Assembly (NCBI GenBank): GCA_963662155.1
Contig: OY759270.1
Span: forward strand, 51,753,471-51,817,470
Source: Lamellibrachia columna
Lineage: Eukaryota; Annelida; Polychaeta; Sabellida; Siboglinidae
DNA: 64,000 bases
Direction of reading: 5' to 3'
Each line of letters opens with the position of its first letter. The first letter of the stretch is position 1. Shown one piece after another: positions 1-16,313 of the stretch. A model generated the notes under the pieces. The model did no database searches and was not told the origin of the DNA. It saw only the letters and a program-made list of their open reading frames with translations. The translations under genes and the position numbers were made by a program.

Positions 1-822
1 CATTTTTTTGTTGTAATTTTTTATATACACAAAGAAAAAGTGTTAAAGTCCCAGGCACAAATTTACATTTTACTATCTTGAAAGCACCACCCTAACCAAA
101 TGTTCTTGTAAAATGCCAAATTATGGTTACATTGTTATCAAAACCCACATTTGACCCACAAGGAGTAATGTCGTTTCAATAAAAGTTGGCCAAAATGTTC
201 ATTTATTATTTATCTCTGAGTCTAACACTTCACTAATCATGAAGTGTCAAAAATCATGAAATGTCAGACAGAGATTGTGGTTTTGCTGTTTTGAAATCAC
301 ACTCCAAACAAAATTTTCTGTAATGATTCCTCAACAGAAGTTATACTGCTTATCCACGAGAGGCGCCACATGTATAACATTTTATTTCTAATGGTTTTGG
401 TTCTTATTAACATTCTTTTACCAATAAATGTATCATTTGTTTTTATTATTTCACATTATATTCAATATACCTGTTATGTTGATGTAATCGCTGTCGTAAC
501 AATGATGCGTAGACTGATGCGCAGATAGCTTAATTTCAGGGTAGTCAGCCACCTTAAATGAAAATGTCTAGCTGACAAGATATTAAGGAAATACTTGTGG
601 TCATATTTACGTCATTTCTTGTCTTGCTATGGCTGTCTGGTTTTCTTGTTGCAGGGTTAACATTAGGGACATCCCTATTTATAACGAAAATATGTATTTG
701 TTACAATCCAAGTGGCACATGAATAGGAACTTCAACCTGGAACTCAACGTAGGAAATCTTAGACTGAGAAACAAACTGATATTTGTTTCCTTCAGTTATA
801 ACACAAAGGTACATTGTTGCAG
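1..822 (+). other. intron of LDH copy 1 (5' part, no exon seen)
   Basis: AT-rich sequence upstream of the first recognisable LDH exon. The acceptor TTGTTGCAG ends at 822. I found no sequence resembling the two N-terminal LDH exons (glycine-rich NAD loop, or the LVDV segment) here, so the start of this gene lies left of the window. No other gene or repeat family is recognisable. Confidence 0.6.
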
Positions 823-5664
<4,842 letters not shown>

Positions 5665-5773
5665 ACGTGGTCAGACGGGCCATACTACAGGGGATGTAAG
5701 CAACATATGTTATGTTCAAGGGAGATACTAATATACGCATTACCATCCATTGACCTACCTGTTCACCCATCTT

Positions 5774-5985
5774 TGTAGGATGCTGTAGCACAGTGGTTAG
5801 AATGTTGAACTCTCAATCTGGGGTTCAAATTTACTTGCTGTCATTTCAAACATAGGATAATTCGTATATTCCACGTAGCCTCTGTTCACTCAGCTGAAGA
5901 AATGAATACCTGGCTTTGTACAGACAGTGGTCGATTTATATGTATGAATTGGTTCCATGCAGTAATTGCAGTGTAGCTAAATGCT
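5774..5985 (+). mobile_element. tRNA-derived SINE fragment
   Basis: A box-like TAGCACAGTGG (5786-5796) and B box-like GGTTCAAAT (5822-5830) are spaced as in a tRNA promoter. They are followed by ACTCAGCTGAAGAAATGAATACC, the kind of conserved central block (CTCAGCTGNNAATGAGTACC) found in many invertebrate SINEs. It resembles the SINE at 59574 and lies about 110 bp after the LDH1 stop codon. The 3' limit is uncertain. Confidence 0.7.
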
Positions 5986-6003
5986 TCCCATAGAAGTCGA
6001 ATT

Positions 6004-6276
6004 GGTGTTGGAATGAACAGGGATGACGTGTAAAGTGTTGGAATGAACAGGGATAACATGTAAAGTGTTGGAATGAACAGGGATGATGTGTAGTGTTGGA
6101 ATGAACAGGGATGACGTGTAAAGTGTTGGAATGAACAGGGATGACGTGTAAAGTTTTGGAATGAACAGGGATGAAGTGTAAAGTGTTGGAATGAACAGGA
6201 ATGACGTGGAAAGTGTTGGAATGAACAGGGATGATGTGTAAAGTGTTGGAATGAACAGGGATGACGTGTAAAGTGC
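6004..6276. repeat. 30-bp minisatellite, about nine copies
   Basis: Imperfect units of AAGTGTTGGAATGAACAGGG followed by ATGACGTGTA, with single-base variants and a few length changes. It lies immediately before the 28-bp satellite. Confidence 0.92.
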
Positions 6277-6322
6277 TATGAGTGGTCCAAATAACTAGAC
6301 ACTGCGCTACATAAGAACTTAC

Positions 6323-7852
6323 CGTTGTAACCTTTGTCTGTCCACCAGTGCTGTTGTACCTTTGTCTGTCCACCAGTGCTGTTGTACCTTTGTCTGTCCA
6401 CCAATGCTGTTGTACCTTTGTCTGTCCACCAATGCTGTTGTACCTTTGTCTGTCCACCAGTGCTGTTGTACCTTTGTCTGTCCACCAGTGCTGTTGTACC
6501 TTTGTCTGTCCACCAGTGCTGTTGTACCTTTGTCTGTCCACCAGTGCTGTTGTACCTTTGTCTGTCCACCAGTGCTGTTGTACCTTTGTCTGTCCACCAG
6601 TGCTGTTGTACCTTTGTCTGTCCACCAGTGCTGTTGTACCTTTGTCTGTCCACCAGTGCTGTTGTACCTTTGTCTGTCCACCAGTGCTGTTGTACCTTTG
6701 TCTGTCCACCAGTGCTGTTGTACCTTTGTCTGTCCACCAGTGCTGTTGTACCTTTGTCTGTCCACCAGTGCTGTTGTACCTTTGTCTGTCCACCAGTGCT
6801 GTTGTACCTTTGTCTGTCCACCAGTGCTGTTGTACCTTTGTCTGTCCACCAGTGCTGTTGTACCTTTGTCTGTCCACCAGTGCTGTTGTACCTTTGTCTG
6901 TCCACCAGTGCTGTTGTACCTTTGTCTGTCCACCAGTGCTGTTGTACCTTTGTCTGTCCACCAGTGCTGTTGTACCTTTGTCTGTCCACCAATGCTGTTG
7001 TACCTTTGTCTGTCCACCAATGCTGTTGTACCTTTGTCTGTCCACCAGTGCTGTTGTACCTTTGTCTGTCCACCAATGCTGTTGTACCTTTGTCTGTCCA
7101 CCAGTGCTGTTGTACCTTTGTCTGTCCACCAGTGCTGTTGTACCTTTGTCTGTCCACCAATGCTGTTGTACCTTTGTCTGTCCACCAGTTCTGTTGTACC
7201 TTTGTCTGTCCACCAGTGCTGTTGTACCTTTGTCTGTCCACCAGTGCTGTTGTACCTTTGTCTGTCCACCAATGCTGTTGTACCTTTGTCTGTCCACCAG
7301 TGCTGTTGTACCTTTGTCTGTCCACCAGTGCTGTTGTACCTTTATCTGTCCACCAGTGCTGTTGTACCTTTATCTGTCCACCAGTGCTGTTGTACCTTTG
7401 TCTGTCCACCAGTGCTGTTGTACCTTTGTCTGTCCACCAATGCTGTTGTACCTTTGTCTGTCCACCAGTGCTGTTGTACCTTTATCTGTCCACCAGTGCT
7501 GTTGTACCTTTGTCTATCCACCAGTGCTGTTGTACCTTTGTCTGTCCACCAGTGCTGTTGTACCTTTGTCTGTCCACCAGTGCTGTTGTACCTTTGTCTG
7601 TCCACCAGTGCTGTTGTACCTTTGTCTGTCCACCAGTGCTGTTGTACCTTTGTCTGTCCACCAGTGCTGTTGTACCTTTGTCTGTCCACCAGTGCTGTTG
7701 TACCTTTGTCTGTCCACCAGTGCTGTTGTACCTTTGTCTGTCCACCAGTTCTGTTGTACCTTTGTCTGTCCACCAGTGCTGTTGTACCTTTGTCTGTCCA
7801 CCAGTGCTGTTGTACCTTTGTCTGTCCACCAGTGCTGTTGTACCTTTGTCTG
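6323..7852. repeat. 28-bp satellite, about 55 copies
   Basis: Very regular 28-bp units (TTTGTCTGTCCACCAGTGCT, then GTTGTACC). Variants are confined to a few positions: CAG/CAA, TGCT/TTCT and GTC/ATC. Because 28 is not a multiple of 3 and the unit has no stop on either strand, all frames stay open and produce spurious ORFs of up to about 528 codons. It starts about 660 bp downstream of the LDH1 stop. Confidence 0.97.
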
Positions 7853-9278
7853 TAAATCTTTCTATAACTGGTTTATATTTGTTCACACTGGCAAAAATCT
7901 ATTGTAAACAAATATTTTAGTGCACTAGTAAATATTTACAATTTTAACAACAACAGTTTTTTGAGATTTGTCAGATATTGTGTTATGATATTATGAAATA
8001 TAACAAACATTGCAGTATTTTTTATTGTCGTTTTGGTGTTGTTTGCAGGTAATTACAGAGAAGTGATTTCAAGATCTGATCAGCTGTGAATACCGAGAGT
8101 GATGGAAAAAGGCTAAATACTTGAGATATTGAACTGTTTGAGCTCCCCGCCACAGCCCTGATGTGTCTGTTAAATACTGATGTAGTACTTTATGTACTAG
8201 TCTCTATATAATCACTGCAAACAGTAAGATGCATGGTGGTAGTGTTATGTTGCTATTGCAAGTATTTTATGCATATTGTATGCTACCTACAATAACACTT
8301 TGAAATATTCCAAGATAATTACATCCGTAGATTATTGAAACTGTTGAAATGATGTCCATAGTAAATAATTAACTCAAAAACCTCACAGACTTGTATTCCT
8401 GGGTGTATCCAGCAGGTATTGACAATATTTCAAAACAACGGGTATTTCATATATAGAAGTGTTGGCACTATTTTTGCATTACGTCAAAACTAAACAAATT
8501 CCTTTTTACATTGTTTCTGCATTTAATGTTGCTGTTTATTGTGTTGTTTATTGTGTTGTTATAATGTTAGAAGTCTATTGATTTGTCTGAAGTGGTCTTG
8601 CTGCTGAAATCAATGTTTAATTAATGTGAAATATGTTTGTTGAAGAAAATAATTATGTTTGTGTGTATCAGTTTCGCTTCAGTCTTGACTACAAAAAAAA
8701 ATTATATATAGAGTGATGTTAGTGTGATGATTTTTTATTTGGACTTGATGTAAATTAGTCTGGCTAACCGAATTATGAAGCAGTTTTTACCCTGCATGTT
8801 TGACTCCAGCTCTGTTTCTACAAGCACTTTGAAATAAACAGTAGGTTATAATGACCAGTTTGCTCTAGGCTGAGATTCTCCATGCCACAGTGCTCCTATT
8901 TAAAATGGCCAACAGCTACCATTGATCCTTGCTCTATGTTGATAGACTGTTTCACTTGATGTGTTCTTTTCAGTCCTTTCATATGTATGTTTGCACCTCT
9001 TGGAATGAGTTAACAAAATACAGACATAATCATGTGTTTCATCACATTTGAAGTATACATTCAATATATTGATTGAATCTAGCACATGTATTCGCATATT
9101 TTGTTTTGCAACATCTGTTGGTTTTAGTCTCTACGATTTTGGGGTAAATGTGTTAGTACTTGTTTGTAAATTAACAGCATCTTTGAGATGTTGGATATCA
9201 AGTGTAGTAGCTATTATTTATTTTATTTAAACTTTACATTATGGTTTTTGGTGGTCATTGCATTGATTTAATGTTTTC
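7853..9278. other. intergenic, unassigned AT-rich DNA
   Basis: No convincing gene. Isolated polyadenylation-like AATAAA lies near 8832. A splice-acceptor-like GTTTGCAG ends near 8049, so part of this could be a spliced LDH1 3' UTR, but the sequence does not prove it. Confidence 0.4.
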
Positions 9279-9434
9279 TTTGTTATGCCTGTCTTTACAT
9301 ATAGCTACTACTAGTTGTGAACTTAATTTTAATTCAGTGGGTGTCCACAGTGGTTTGTTATGTTTGTCTTTACATATAGCTACTACTAGTTGTGAACTTA
9401 ATTTTAATTCAGTGGGTGTCCACAGTGGTTTGTT
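9279..9434. repeat. 75-bp direct duplication, two copies
   Basis: Two nearly identical 75-bp units beginning TTTGTTATG and containing ATAGCTACTACTAGTTGTG. A partial third copy starts at about 9428. Confidence 0.9.
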
Positions 9435-9533
9435 ATATCTGTGTTCTTAATCGGAATTACTGAATAAAAGTGTTCTTAGCAGTTGATGCTTATTATGTTT
9501 TATTTTGTTTAATAATGTTAATTATTTTTTAAT

Positions 9534-9570
9534 ATGGCAGAAGAAAATATCTCTGTGTACCTTGGTGTCG
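9534..9570 (+). other. possible tiny exon, ATG to a GTAAGT donor
   Basis: ATG at 9534 opens 12 codons (MAEENISVYLGV) and ends at a strong donor, G|GTAAGT, at 9571. Alternatively, the T-rich tract ending ATATGGCAG at 9540 is an acceptor and 9541-9570 a 30-bp microexon. I cannot connect it to any downstream exon. Confidence 0.15.
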
Positions 9571-9763
9571 GTAAGTAATGAGCAGCCATAATGAATTATT
9601 AATTATTTTTATATTAATCTAAAAAAAATATATTTAGATGGTAGAATAAAGTACCTCATCCATGTCGAGGGTCAGTAGAGACGCGTGCAGGTACGTTCCT
9701 TGGCAGTCCTGTTAGAGAGGTTGGCATTGTCAGTTGTTTGAAGAAGAAATTCAGAGAACTAAG

Positions 9764-9812
9764 TATATATACATATATGTATATATATATATATATGGTA
9801 ATATGTATATAT
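9764..9812. repeat. TA-rich microsatellite
   Basis: ATATATAC/ATAT tract, interrupted. Confidence 0.85.
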
Positions 9813-9975
9813 AGTAACCATGCAAACACATTGGTGTTAAAACGCTGATAGACGATACACTCGTTTGTCTACTTTTGGGCAACGCCTAACCGTCATTATG
9901 AACGATTTCTTCTTTTAGCAAAGATTCAATCCTTACTAAGTGTTTGTCTCTGTAGTATTGTCCAAAAAGAAGCGC

Positions 9976-10140
9976 ATTTTTTATCAAGGACGTGAAACCT
10001 CAAAGTGTACAAATGGTTTGGCAAGGGTAGTTTTTTATCAAGGACGTGAAACCTCAACGTGTACAAATGGTTTGGCAAGGGTAGTTTTTTTATCAAGGAC
10101 GTGAAACCTCAACGTGTACAAATGGTTTGGCAAGGGTAGT
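9976..10140. repeat. 54-bp tandem triplication at a LINE 5' break
   Basis: Three 54-55 bp units starting TTTTTATCAAGGACGTGAAA and ending GGCAAGGGTAG. The end of each unit (GTGTACAAATGGTTTGGCAAGG) is the start of the LINE fragment that follows, so the breakpoint of the truncated LINE was itself triplicated. Confidence 0.85.
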
Positions 10141-10490
10141 TTCCTGGTCTTGTTTGTATCACTGCCTTGGATTCCTGTCTGATATCACATTAGTTTCTAT
10201 ATCTGTACATTTACGTATCAAAAACTTTAATCTAAGCATACAGCGTAGATACATTCGCTGCTCACTCTTGCAAAGTAGCCCTGACAGCTTCAATCATCTG
10301 GTTCAAATCCACTTTTCGGTCCCAGTTTTACGACAAACATCGGAAATAACGCTTTCTCAGTTGCCGCACCAACTCAGTGGAACTGACTCCCTGCTAGAAA
10401 TATAAATACAGTTGCCTTCACCTGTTTTAACTTGCTTTTCCTCCATAGCTTCTCTGCGTACTGATCCAACTGTTCACGACTGGAAATGTA
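10050..10490 (+). mobile_element. L2/CR1-group LINE, 3' end fragment
   Basis: Degraded C-terminal part of a reverse transcriptase ORF, with the order 'QxxxARVV ... LxWLPVRYRI ... AAPxxWNSLP ... FxLAFPP'. The same segments in the same order occur at 50100-50560, so both are copies of one LINE family. It is 5' truncated and frameshifted. Confidence 0.75.
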
Positions 10491-10884
10491 TATATTTTAA
10501 TTTTTACACTGCTGGCATTTACACTATTTCTTCCTTTCCTGCCCTCTTGACTACTAGTTCCCTGCCTTCTTTAAGTGGGATCATATTTTGTTTAATATTT
10601 CCACAATTATTCAAAATTTAAAAACTCATTTTTGTATGGTTCTTGTTGTCTGGCAGCGCAAGTGATGTGGTTATATTTCCTACAAAGTGTTTTTAATTTA
10701 ACATGTGCTTGAACTAATGTACAACTTATATTTGAAGAAAGTTCCGTCGAGATAGCAACACCAATTATGGTTCGTCCTTCATTGACAGAATGGTGCTGGT
10801 CTCTCAACCAAAGTGGTCAAAGTTTTCTTCGTCAGTAGCATTGTATTTAAAACAATACCTCTCCCCGGTAACTCATTGTTCCAC
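10491..10884. other. unassigned intergenic DNA
   Basis: No gene, RNA or known repeat recognised. Confidence 0.4.
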
Positions 10885-11142
10885 AAATACACCAGATAGA
10901 ACTACCCATTGGTTCATTATTCCAACATATAGTATGGACAGAACTACCCACTAGTCCACTGTTCCACGCATACACTCAGGGGTAGAACTACCCATTAGTC
11001 CACTGTTCCACGCATACACTCAGGGGTAGAACTACCCACTAGTCCACTGTTCCACACATATACTCATGAGTAGAACTACCCATTAGTCCACTGTTCCACA
11101 CATACACTCATGAGTAGAACTACCCACTAGTCCGCTAGTCCG
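10885..11142. repeat. 44-bp minisatellite, about six copies
   Basis: Units of ACTACCCATTAGTCCACTGT followed by TCCACGCATACACTCAGGGGTAGA-like sequence. The period is exactly 44 in the best copies (10987, 11031, 11075). Confidence 0.9.
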
Positions 11143-12530
11143 AACGTTAGTAAGGATTGTTGCGGACTAGTAAAGCTGTCTGTCAATTGGTCCGTCTGTC
11201 TAGTAAAACATAGCATGATGTCTGGCTATTCCCATCAGTTTACCCTAGTAGGAGACAAAAAGATCAGTGCTCACTGGCTTTCCCTTCAAAGTTCGTAGCT
11301 GTCAGGTTGCAACATTGTTACTACATCAAAGAAACTTGACAGAGTCAACAAGCTATATTTTAAGATGAATTAACAATAATTTAATCAATTAATTTAATTA
11401 AATTTAAATTTATTTAATCCAGGTATATCTACGTGCTATCATATTTATCAGCCTGGCTAGATGGCTAACATTTTCGAGTTATACCCTTAGTTACGAAAGT
11501 CGCTTATTACAATGTGGTTTGACAACAGTAGAGACCAGGAGACTAAGAGGAGACCAAATAGAAGTGTTTAAATCTTGTTAAAGTCTTGTTAGCTGCTGAC
11601 TGGTTGTCAAGCTGATCAGTGGCAATTGGCAGCCATTTTTAAAACGGTTAATATTTAGAGACAGTATGCATTCCTTAATTCTTATATATTTTTTATCTAA
11701 CCATTTTATTTTATTTTTCAAATTCAATTAATTTATTTTACATGAGCCAGCAATATGCATAATTTTTTTTTACTTGTGTTGCCACGCCTGCAGTAAAGCC
11801 GTGTTTAAATTTGTTTTATGTTTTGATAATTTGCAGGACCGATTAAAACCTCTGGCGGGCTGTTGTTGTTCTGATGTCTAGTAAAACAAATGCTGAAGTT
11901 CTACCCCTGTACACACTCCTTTAGCTAAATTCAACCATGTGCTAAAACCGATGTCTTTTACTCCCAGAACTGTAGGGAACTGGAATTATTTTCCCACATA
12001 GGTGGTGCAGGCCCCCAGGTTGGAGACATTCATGTCTCGATTGACGGGTTTCCCAGTCCTAAAGTGACATATATTGGTTTCTGCTGCGCACTAACACCCT
12101 ACGTATTAGTCATCAACTAGACGATGTTAACGTAGTATTTGGAAGCAGAAGAACGATTCTTGCGTGGAGGCAGCCGAATACTGCTTTGCGCCCTTTCTTT
12201 CAAGGTAATGACGTGAGGTGCGCGCGCTTTCGTTTGATGCAACCGTTACATGCAACGCCACTCAAACGAGAATCAAAGCGGAACTGTCTACTGAGGAAAG
12301 TTTTCACGCAACCTACTAGGATTTTTGAAGATTTGCAGGTACGTCACGGATTAGCACATTGGTGATAGGAATATGTTCTTTACGACAGGAAGGGGAAAAG
12401 TTCGCATCAAGAGCAGATATTTATTATAGTATGTAGATTAAGACACCAACACTGAACTGTATCTTTGTCTTCTATTTGATGACCATCTACAATTTGCTGA
12501 AGATTTTGTCGTTTTGTTTGGGTGAATTTT
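11143..12530. other. unassigned intergenic DNA
   Basis: Mixed AT-rich sequence (around 11340-11420 and 11640-11770) and more balanced sequence at 11980-12350. I see no supportable gene or named repeat. Confidence 0.4.
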
Positions 12531-12534
12531 TCAG

Positions 12535-15500
12535 CAGACAGACAGACAGACAGACAAAATCGTTTATTTATCCATTTGTACATAGTATTACAGTAACTGT
12601 AATTCCTATTAATTAATATATTTAGTACAACGTGGATTTGGGAGACTCCTATTAAGACTAAAGAAGTCGCTCTCATAGGAGCCACCTTGGTACGTTTTCA
12701 TTGAATTTATTGTATATTTCCGCTTGTGTAGATTAACGTTAACACGTACAGCTAGATTAATTATTTATTATTGACCATGCGTGCAAGTGTAGCAGTTAAC
12801 TTCGGTGCATATGCATACATAGCTTTTTATAATAATTTTTTTAGCATAAGATATATATCCCTGTAAGCTGTGTGTGGTCACCTTATCTTTTAATATGTCT
12901 GGAGTATTGTTGATGATATGTGGTAAATTATATTTCAGACACTTTTTTGCAAATTCGTGTTGTGTTCTAAATGTGTGTATTTTGTTGTGTTTACGCGTGA
13001 AATGATTATGTATGTGTGTATTCTGGTTTATCGGCCAGCTTTGTAAGTATGCTGGTAATTGTTTGTGTATGAATTTATAATAAAATCGTAGTATCTGTAC
13101 TTTAAGTAAGTCTTCAACCTTTAGAACAGAGAGGCTTTTAAATAATGGTTCCGTATGTGAGTTATATTTGGTTACAGATATTATTCTAATTGCTTTCTTC
13201 TGTAATTTTATTATCCTATTACACTGATAGCCCCAAATCATTAGGCAGTAATTTATGTGGGGTAATATTAATGAATTATACAGTATAATTCTGATACTTT
13301 TTGGTAAGACATGCTTCAATTTGTTTATAATTCCGATTGTCCTAGAACACTTATTTGCTATTTTCTCAATGTGTTTATTCCAATTTAAATGTGTGTCTAA
13401 TATTAAACCTAAGAAGTTGAAATGTTGGACTCTTTCAATGTTTACACCATCTATTGTTAGTGTTGGTACTGTTACCTTTTTGTTTGGCATTTGAAAAATC
13501 ATATATTTAGTTTTGTTGATATTTAATGTTAATTTATTTAATTTTAACCATTCTGCTATGTTGTGTAGTTCTGTATTTATCATATGTTCAGTATTTGGAT
13601 TGTTTGTACCATTTGTAAAAGACCCGAGCGTACTTACTAGAGAAGTATCATCGGCATATGTAATGAATTTAAAGACATTACTGGCTTGTGAGAAATCGTT
13701 AATATATATAATGAATAACAGAGGACCTAGTATTGAGCCTTGTGGGACTCCCGTGTTTATAGGTAAGACATTTGATTTTATGTCATCAATTTTTACAAAT
13801 TGCTCACGGTTTGTTAAGTAACTCTTTAGTAATTGTAATGCTGATGGTTCCAACCCATAATGTTCTAATTTTTTTAAGAGGATTGTGTGGTCAAGTGTAT
13901 CAAATGCTTTCGATAAATCAAGAAATATACTGATGGGTAATTGGTTGTTATCCAAGTGTGTAGTGATCCTATCGACTATTTCTAGAGCTGCATATTCAGT
14001 TGAATGGTGGGGTCTGAATCCATATTGACTATCAGACAGTAGTTTTGTATTAGTAAAATACATGAGTAATTGGTTATTCATAATTCTTTCCAATACTTTT
14101 GAAATAACAGGCAAAAGGGATATTGGTCTATAATTTGTGAATAATGTGGGATCATTTTTCTTAAATATAGGAATAACTTTTGCTACTTTAAGTTTGTCAG
14201 GAAATTGTCCTGTGTTCAGCACTTGATTTATTAATAATGTTAAAGGTTTCACTATATCTGGTTCAATAAGTTTTAATAATTTGCTGGATATTCCATCACA
14301 ACCATAGCTATTTTTATTTGGAAGGTTATTGATTATTTGTGATACGGATTCCTCTTGTATTTCTGTGAATCTGAAACCATTTGTATTCTTGTTTTTGAGA
14401 AATTTAGTGATATTATTTGCAGTTGTACATTGTATGTTTTCCGCAAGATTAGGGCCTGTTTCCGTAAAGATATGATTAAATTCATTAGCTATGTCAATCT
14501 TATTAGTATATGTCTTGTTATTTTGTTTAAAATATGTTGGAAATTGCGTACTAGATTTGTGTCTTGATATAATTTCATTAATTGCTTTCCATGTATTTGC
14601 TGCATTAAATTTGTATTTGTCGAAAAGTTGTACATAGTGTAATCTCTTTGCTTCACGAATGTTCTTCTTAAGTATTACGTTGTATGTTTTTAGATTAGTG
14701 CAACTTGTGGTATATTGTGCACAATCAGGATCTAACATCTTCAGTTGTTTGTATAATTTATCTCTATATTTAATTGATCTTAATATACCTTTCGTTATCC
14801 AGTTTGATTTTTTATGTCTGTATTTGTGGAATTTGACAACTTTGGTTTGTATGTGTTTATTTTTAGTCGTTTCTATTATTTGATCTATAAGGTTATAATT
14901 GGAATTTGTATCAGCATTAGGACTCTTATCCATTTTGCTATAAATGTCTGCTGCATGAATGTCATGTTTAACTTTTAATAAGGCTTCATTAGTTTCCATG
15001 TGTATCTTAGTTGTTTTAGGATTTAATTGTTTGTTTTGTGTTGTGTCCATAAAGATAAAATAGGGTTGGTGATCTGAGAATTGTTTTATGAGTATACCTG
15101 CTCTGCTCTCTAGAATTGTTTTTGTTAATTTACAGAAAAGATTATCTATTAGTGTACCGTGTTTTTCTGAAAATCTAGTTGGTAGTGTAATTTGGGGATA
15201 CATACTATGTGATGTAAGAAGATCAAAGAAATCACTGATCAGTTCATCTTCATTTAACTTTAGCAGGTTTATGTTATAATCACCGGCAAAGATTACATTG
15301 TGTTGTATTTGGTCTAGGGATGATAGCAGTAGTGAAAATTCTGTTATAAACTGTTTCAGGTTATCAATTAGATTCCTTGGAGGCCTGTAAATATTTCCTA
15401 TTATTGCTGGTTTGGTCAAACCACCTTCACTTACTTTAATAATAAGCCCTTCCCAAAGTTCATAGTTGTTTAGATTTTGAATCACTTCGTATGTATATTT

Positions 15501-15960
15501 TGAGTCAACGTATATGATTAGTCCTCCCTTTTTACTGGATGTTTTTCCCTGTGTAATGCAATTGTATCCTTCCAGCTGTATGTGTGAGAAATCATCATTT
15601 TTAGATATACAACTCTCTTGTAGGCATATAACACTAAGTTGAATATTTTCAGTTTTTAATTCCTCTACGAATGCCTCTAATTCGCTAAATTTGGCATTAA
15701 TAGATTGTATATTTGAGCTTATTATGCTGAAGCAATTTTTTTTCTTTTTACACAAAGCATCAAATGCATCCGAATCAAAATATGAGGATAGACGTATGGG
15801 TTTTAATTCATTTAATTCATTAGTCTGATTTGTATTATCATCTAAGATATTATTTAAAAAGGAAAGGGGAGATGTGTGAAAGGATGCGGGGAGATGTGTG
15901 AAAGGGGAGATGTGTGAAAGGATGCGGGAGGGGATGGGAGAGGTATTTTGGAATTCAGAG
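12535..15960 (-). mobile_element. CR1/L2/Jockey-group LINE with open endonuclease-RT ORF
   Basis: A non-LTR retrotransposon on the minus strand. Its 3' end, at the left, is a TCTG-type microsatellite tail (12535-12557) next to AAATAAACGATTTTG, a usual LINE terminus. The coding part is described in the next entry. LINE-like protein starts near 15800, and beyond that the frame continues through unrelated sequence, so the element is probably 5' truncated. A short GGGGAGATGTGTGAAAGG tandem lies at 15865-15935 near the junction. Confidence 0.88.
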
Positions 15961-16313
15961 TTGGGTTTGAGGCCTGGCCTCGGAAGAATGCAGGGTTTTT
16001 GCAGACACCATTTCTTCATGTACTGGGCATAATGGCGGGGCAACCCTTTGTCATGATCTTCATCGTGTCTGTCTTGCGTGGACCGGATAGTGTCGGTAAG
16101 TAGACGGAATTTATGAAGATGGTTCATGTGTGATAGTTGTATATTTTGCTGAGGCGCGCTTTCATCCGGCGGACCTGGAGAGTTGACCAGTCTGTATTCC
16201 ACGCTGGAGCTTGGCCTGTTTGTGACACATTGGTGACACAGTGTGCTACTCTGATCTGGATCTTCTCGATGGCAGTTACGTCTTGAGTGGTCTATGGGTC
16301 CGTATTCCAACAC
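12768..16313 (-). CDS. LINE ORF2: AP endonuclease plus reverse transcriptase (chimeric N-terminus)
   Basis: 1181 codons open without a stop. Residues about 195-425 form an exonuclease-endonuclease-phosphatase domain, with SSNIQSIN, the catalytic-Glu motif CLQES, AGDYNIN, and SDHQPYF with the final catalytic His. Residues about 640-930 form a reverse transcriptase, with FLDLSKAFDT, GVPQGSILGPLLF at about 856 and the catalytic YADD at about 886. Its role would be target-primed insertion of its own RNA. The family belongs to the CR1/L2/Jockey group, clade unresolved. All endonuclease and RT motifs I can check are intact, so this copy is young. The first 100-150 residues are not LINE N-terminus: the opening LEYG stretch is the end of an older LINE relic read through in frame (16260-16560). 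The true start is therefore unknown and probably lost. Confidence 0.9.
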   Translation of the reverse strand: MLEYGPIDHSRRNCHREDPDQSSTLCHQCVTNRPSSSVEYRLVNSPGPPDESAPQQNIQLSHMNHLHKFRLLTDTIRSTQDRHDEDHDKGLPRHYAQYMKKWCLQKPCILPRPGLKPNSEFQNTSPIPSRILSHISPFTHLPASFHTSPLSFLNNILDDNTNQTNELNELKPIRLSSYFDSDAFDALCKKKKNCFSIISSNIQSINAKFSELEAFVEELKTENIQLSVICLQESCISKNDDFSHIQLEGYNCITQGKTSSKKGGLIIYVDSKYTYEVIQNLNNYELWEGLIIKVSEGGLTKPAIIGNIYRPPRNLIDNLKQFITEFSLLLSSLDQIQHNVIFAGDYNINLLKLNEDELISDFFDLLTSHSMYPQITLPTRFSEKHGTLIDNLFCKLTKTILESRAGILIKQFSDHQPYFIFMDTTQNKQLNPKTTKIHMETNEALLKVKHDIHAADIYSKMDKSPNADTNSNYNLIDQIIETTKNKHIQTKVVKFHKYRHKKSNWITKGILRSIKYRDKLYKQLKMLDPDCAQYTTSCTNLKTYNVILKKNIREAKRLHYVQLFDKYKFNAANTWKAINEIISRHKSSTQFPTYFKQNNKTYTNKIDIANEFNHIFTETGPNLAENIQCTTANNITKFLKNKNTNGFRFTEIQEESVSQIINNLPNKNSYGCDGISSKLLKLIEPDIVKPLTLLINQVLNTGQFPDKLKVAKVIPIFKKNDPTLFTNYRPISLLPVISKVLERIMNNQLLMYFTNTKLLSDSQYGFRPHHSTEYAALEIVDRITTHLDNNQLPISIFLDLSKAFDTLDHTILLKKLEHYGLEPSALQLLKSYLTNREQFVKIDDIKSNVLPINTGVPQGSILGPLLFIIYINDFSQASNVFKFITYADDTSLVSTLGSFTNGTNNPNTEHMINTELHNIAEWLKLNKLTLNINKTKYMIFQMPNKKVTVPTLTIDGVNIERVQHFNFLGLILDTHLNWNKHIEKIANKCSRTIGIINKLKHVLPKSIRIILYNSLILPHINYCLMIWGYQCNRIIKLQKKAIRIISVTKYNSHTEPLFKSLSVLKVEDLLKVQILRFYYKFIHKQLPAYLQSWPINQNTHIHNHFTRKHNKIHTFRTQHEFAKKCLKYNLPHIINNTPDILKDKVTTHSLQGYISYAKKIIIKSYVCICTEVNCYTCTHGQ

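Noticed and set aside
5936..7920. Long ORFs (up to 528 codons) on both strands over the 28-bp satellite
   Set aside because: The unit has no stop codon in any frame and is not a multiple of 3, so every frame is open. There is no start context, domain or splice support.
13255..15279. Plus-strand frames inside the LINE
   Set aside because: Shadows of the minus-strand endonuclease-RT ORF.
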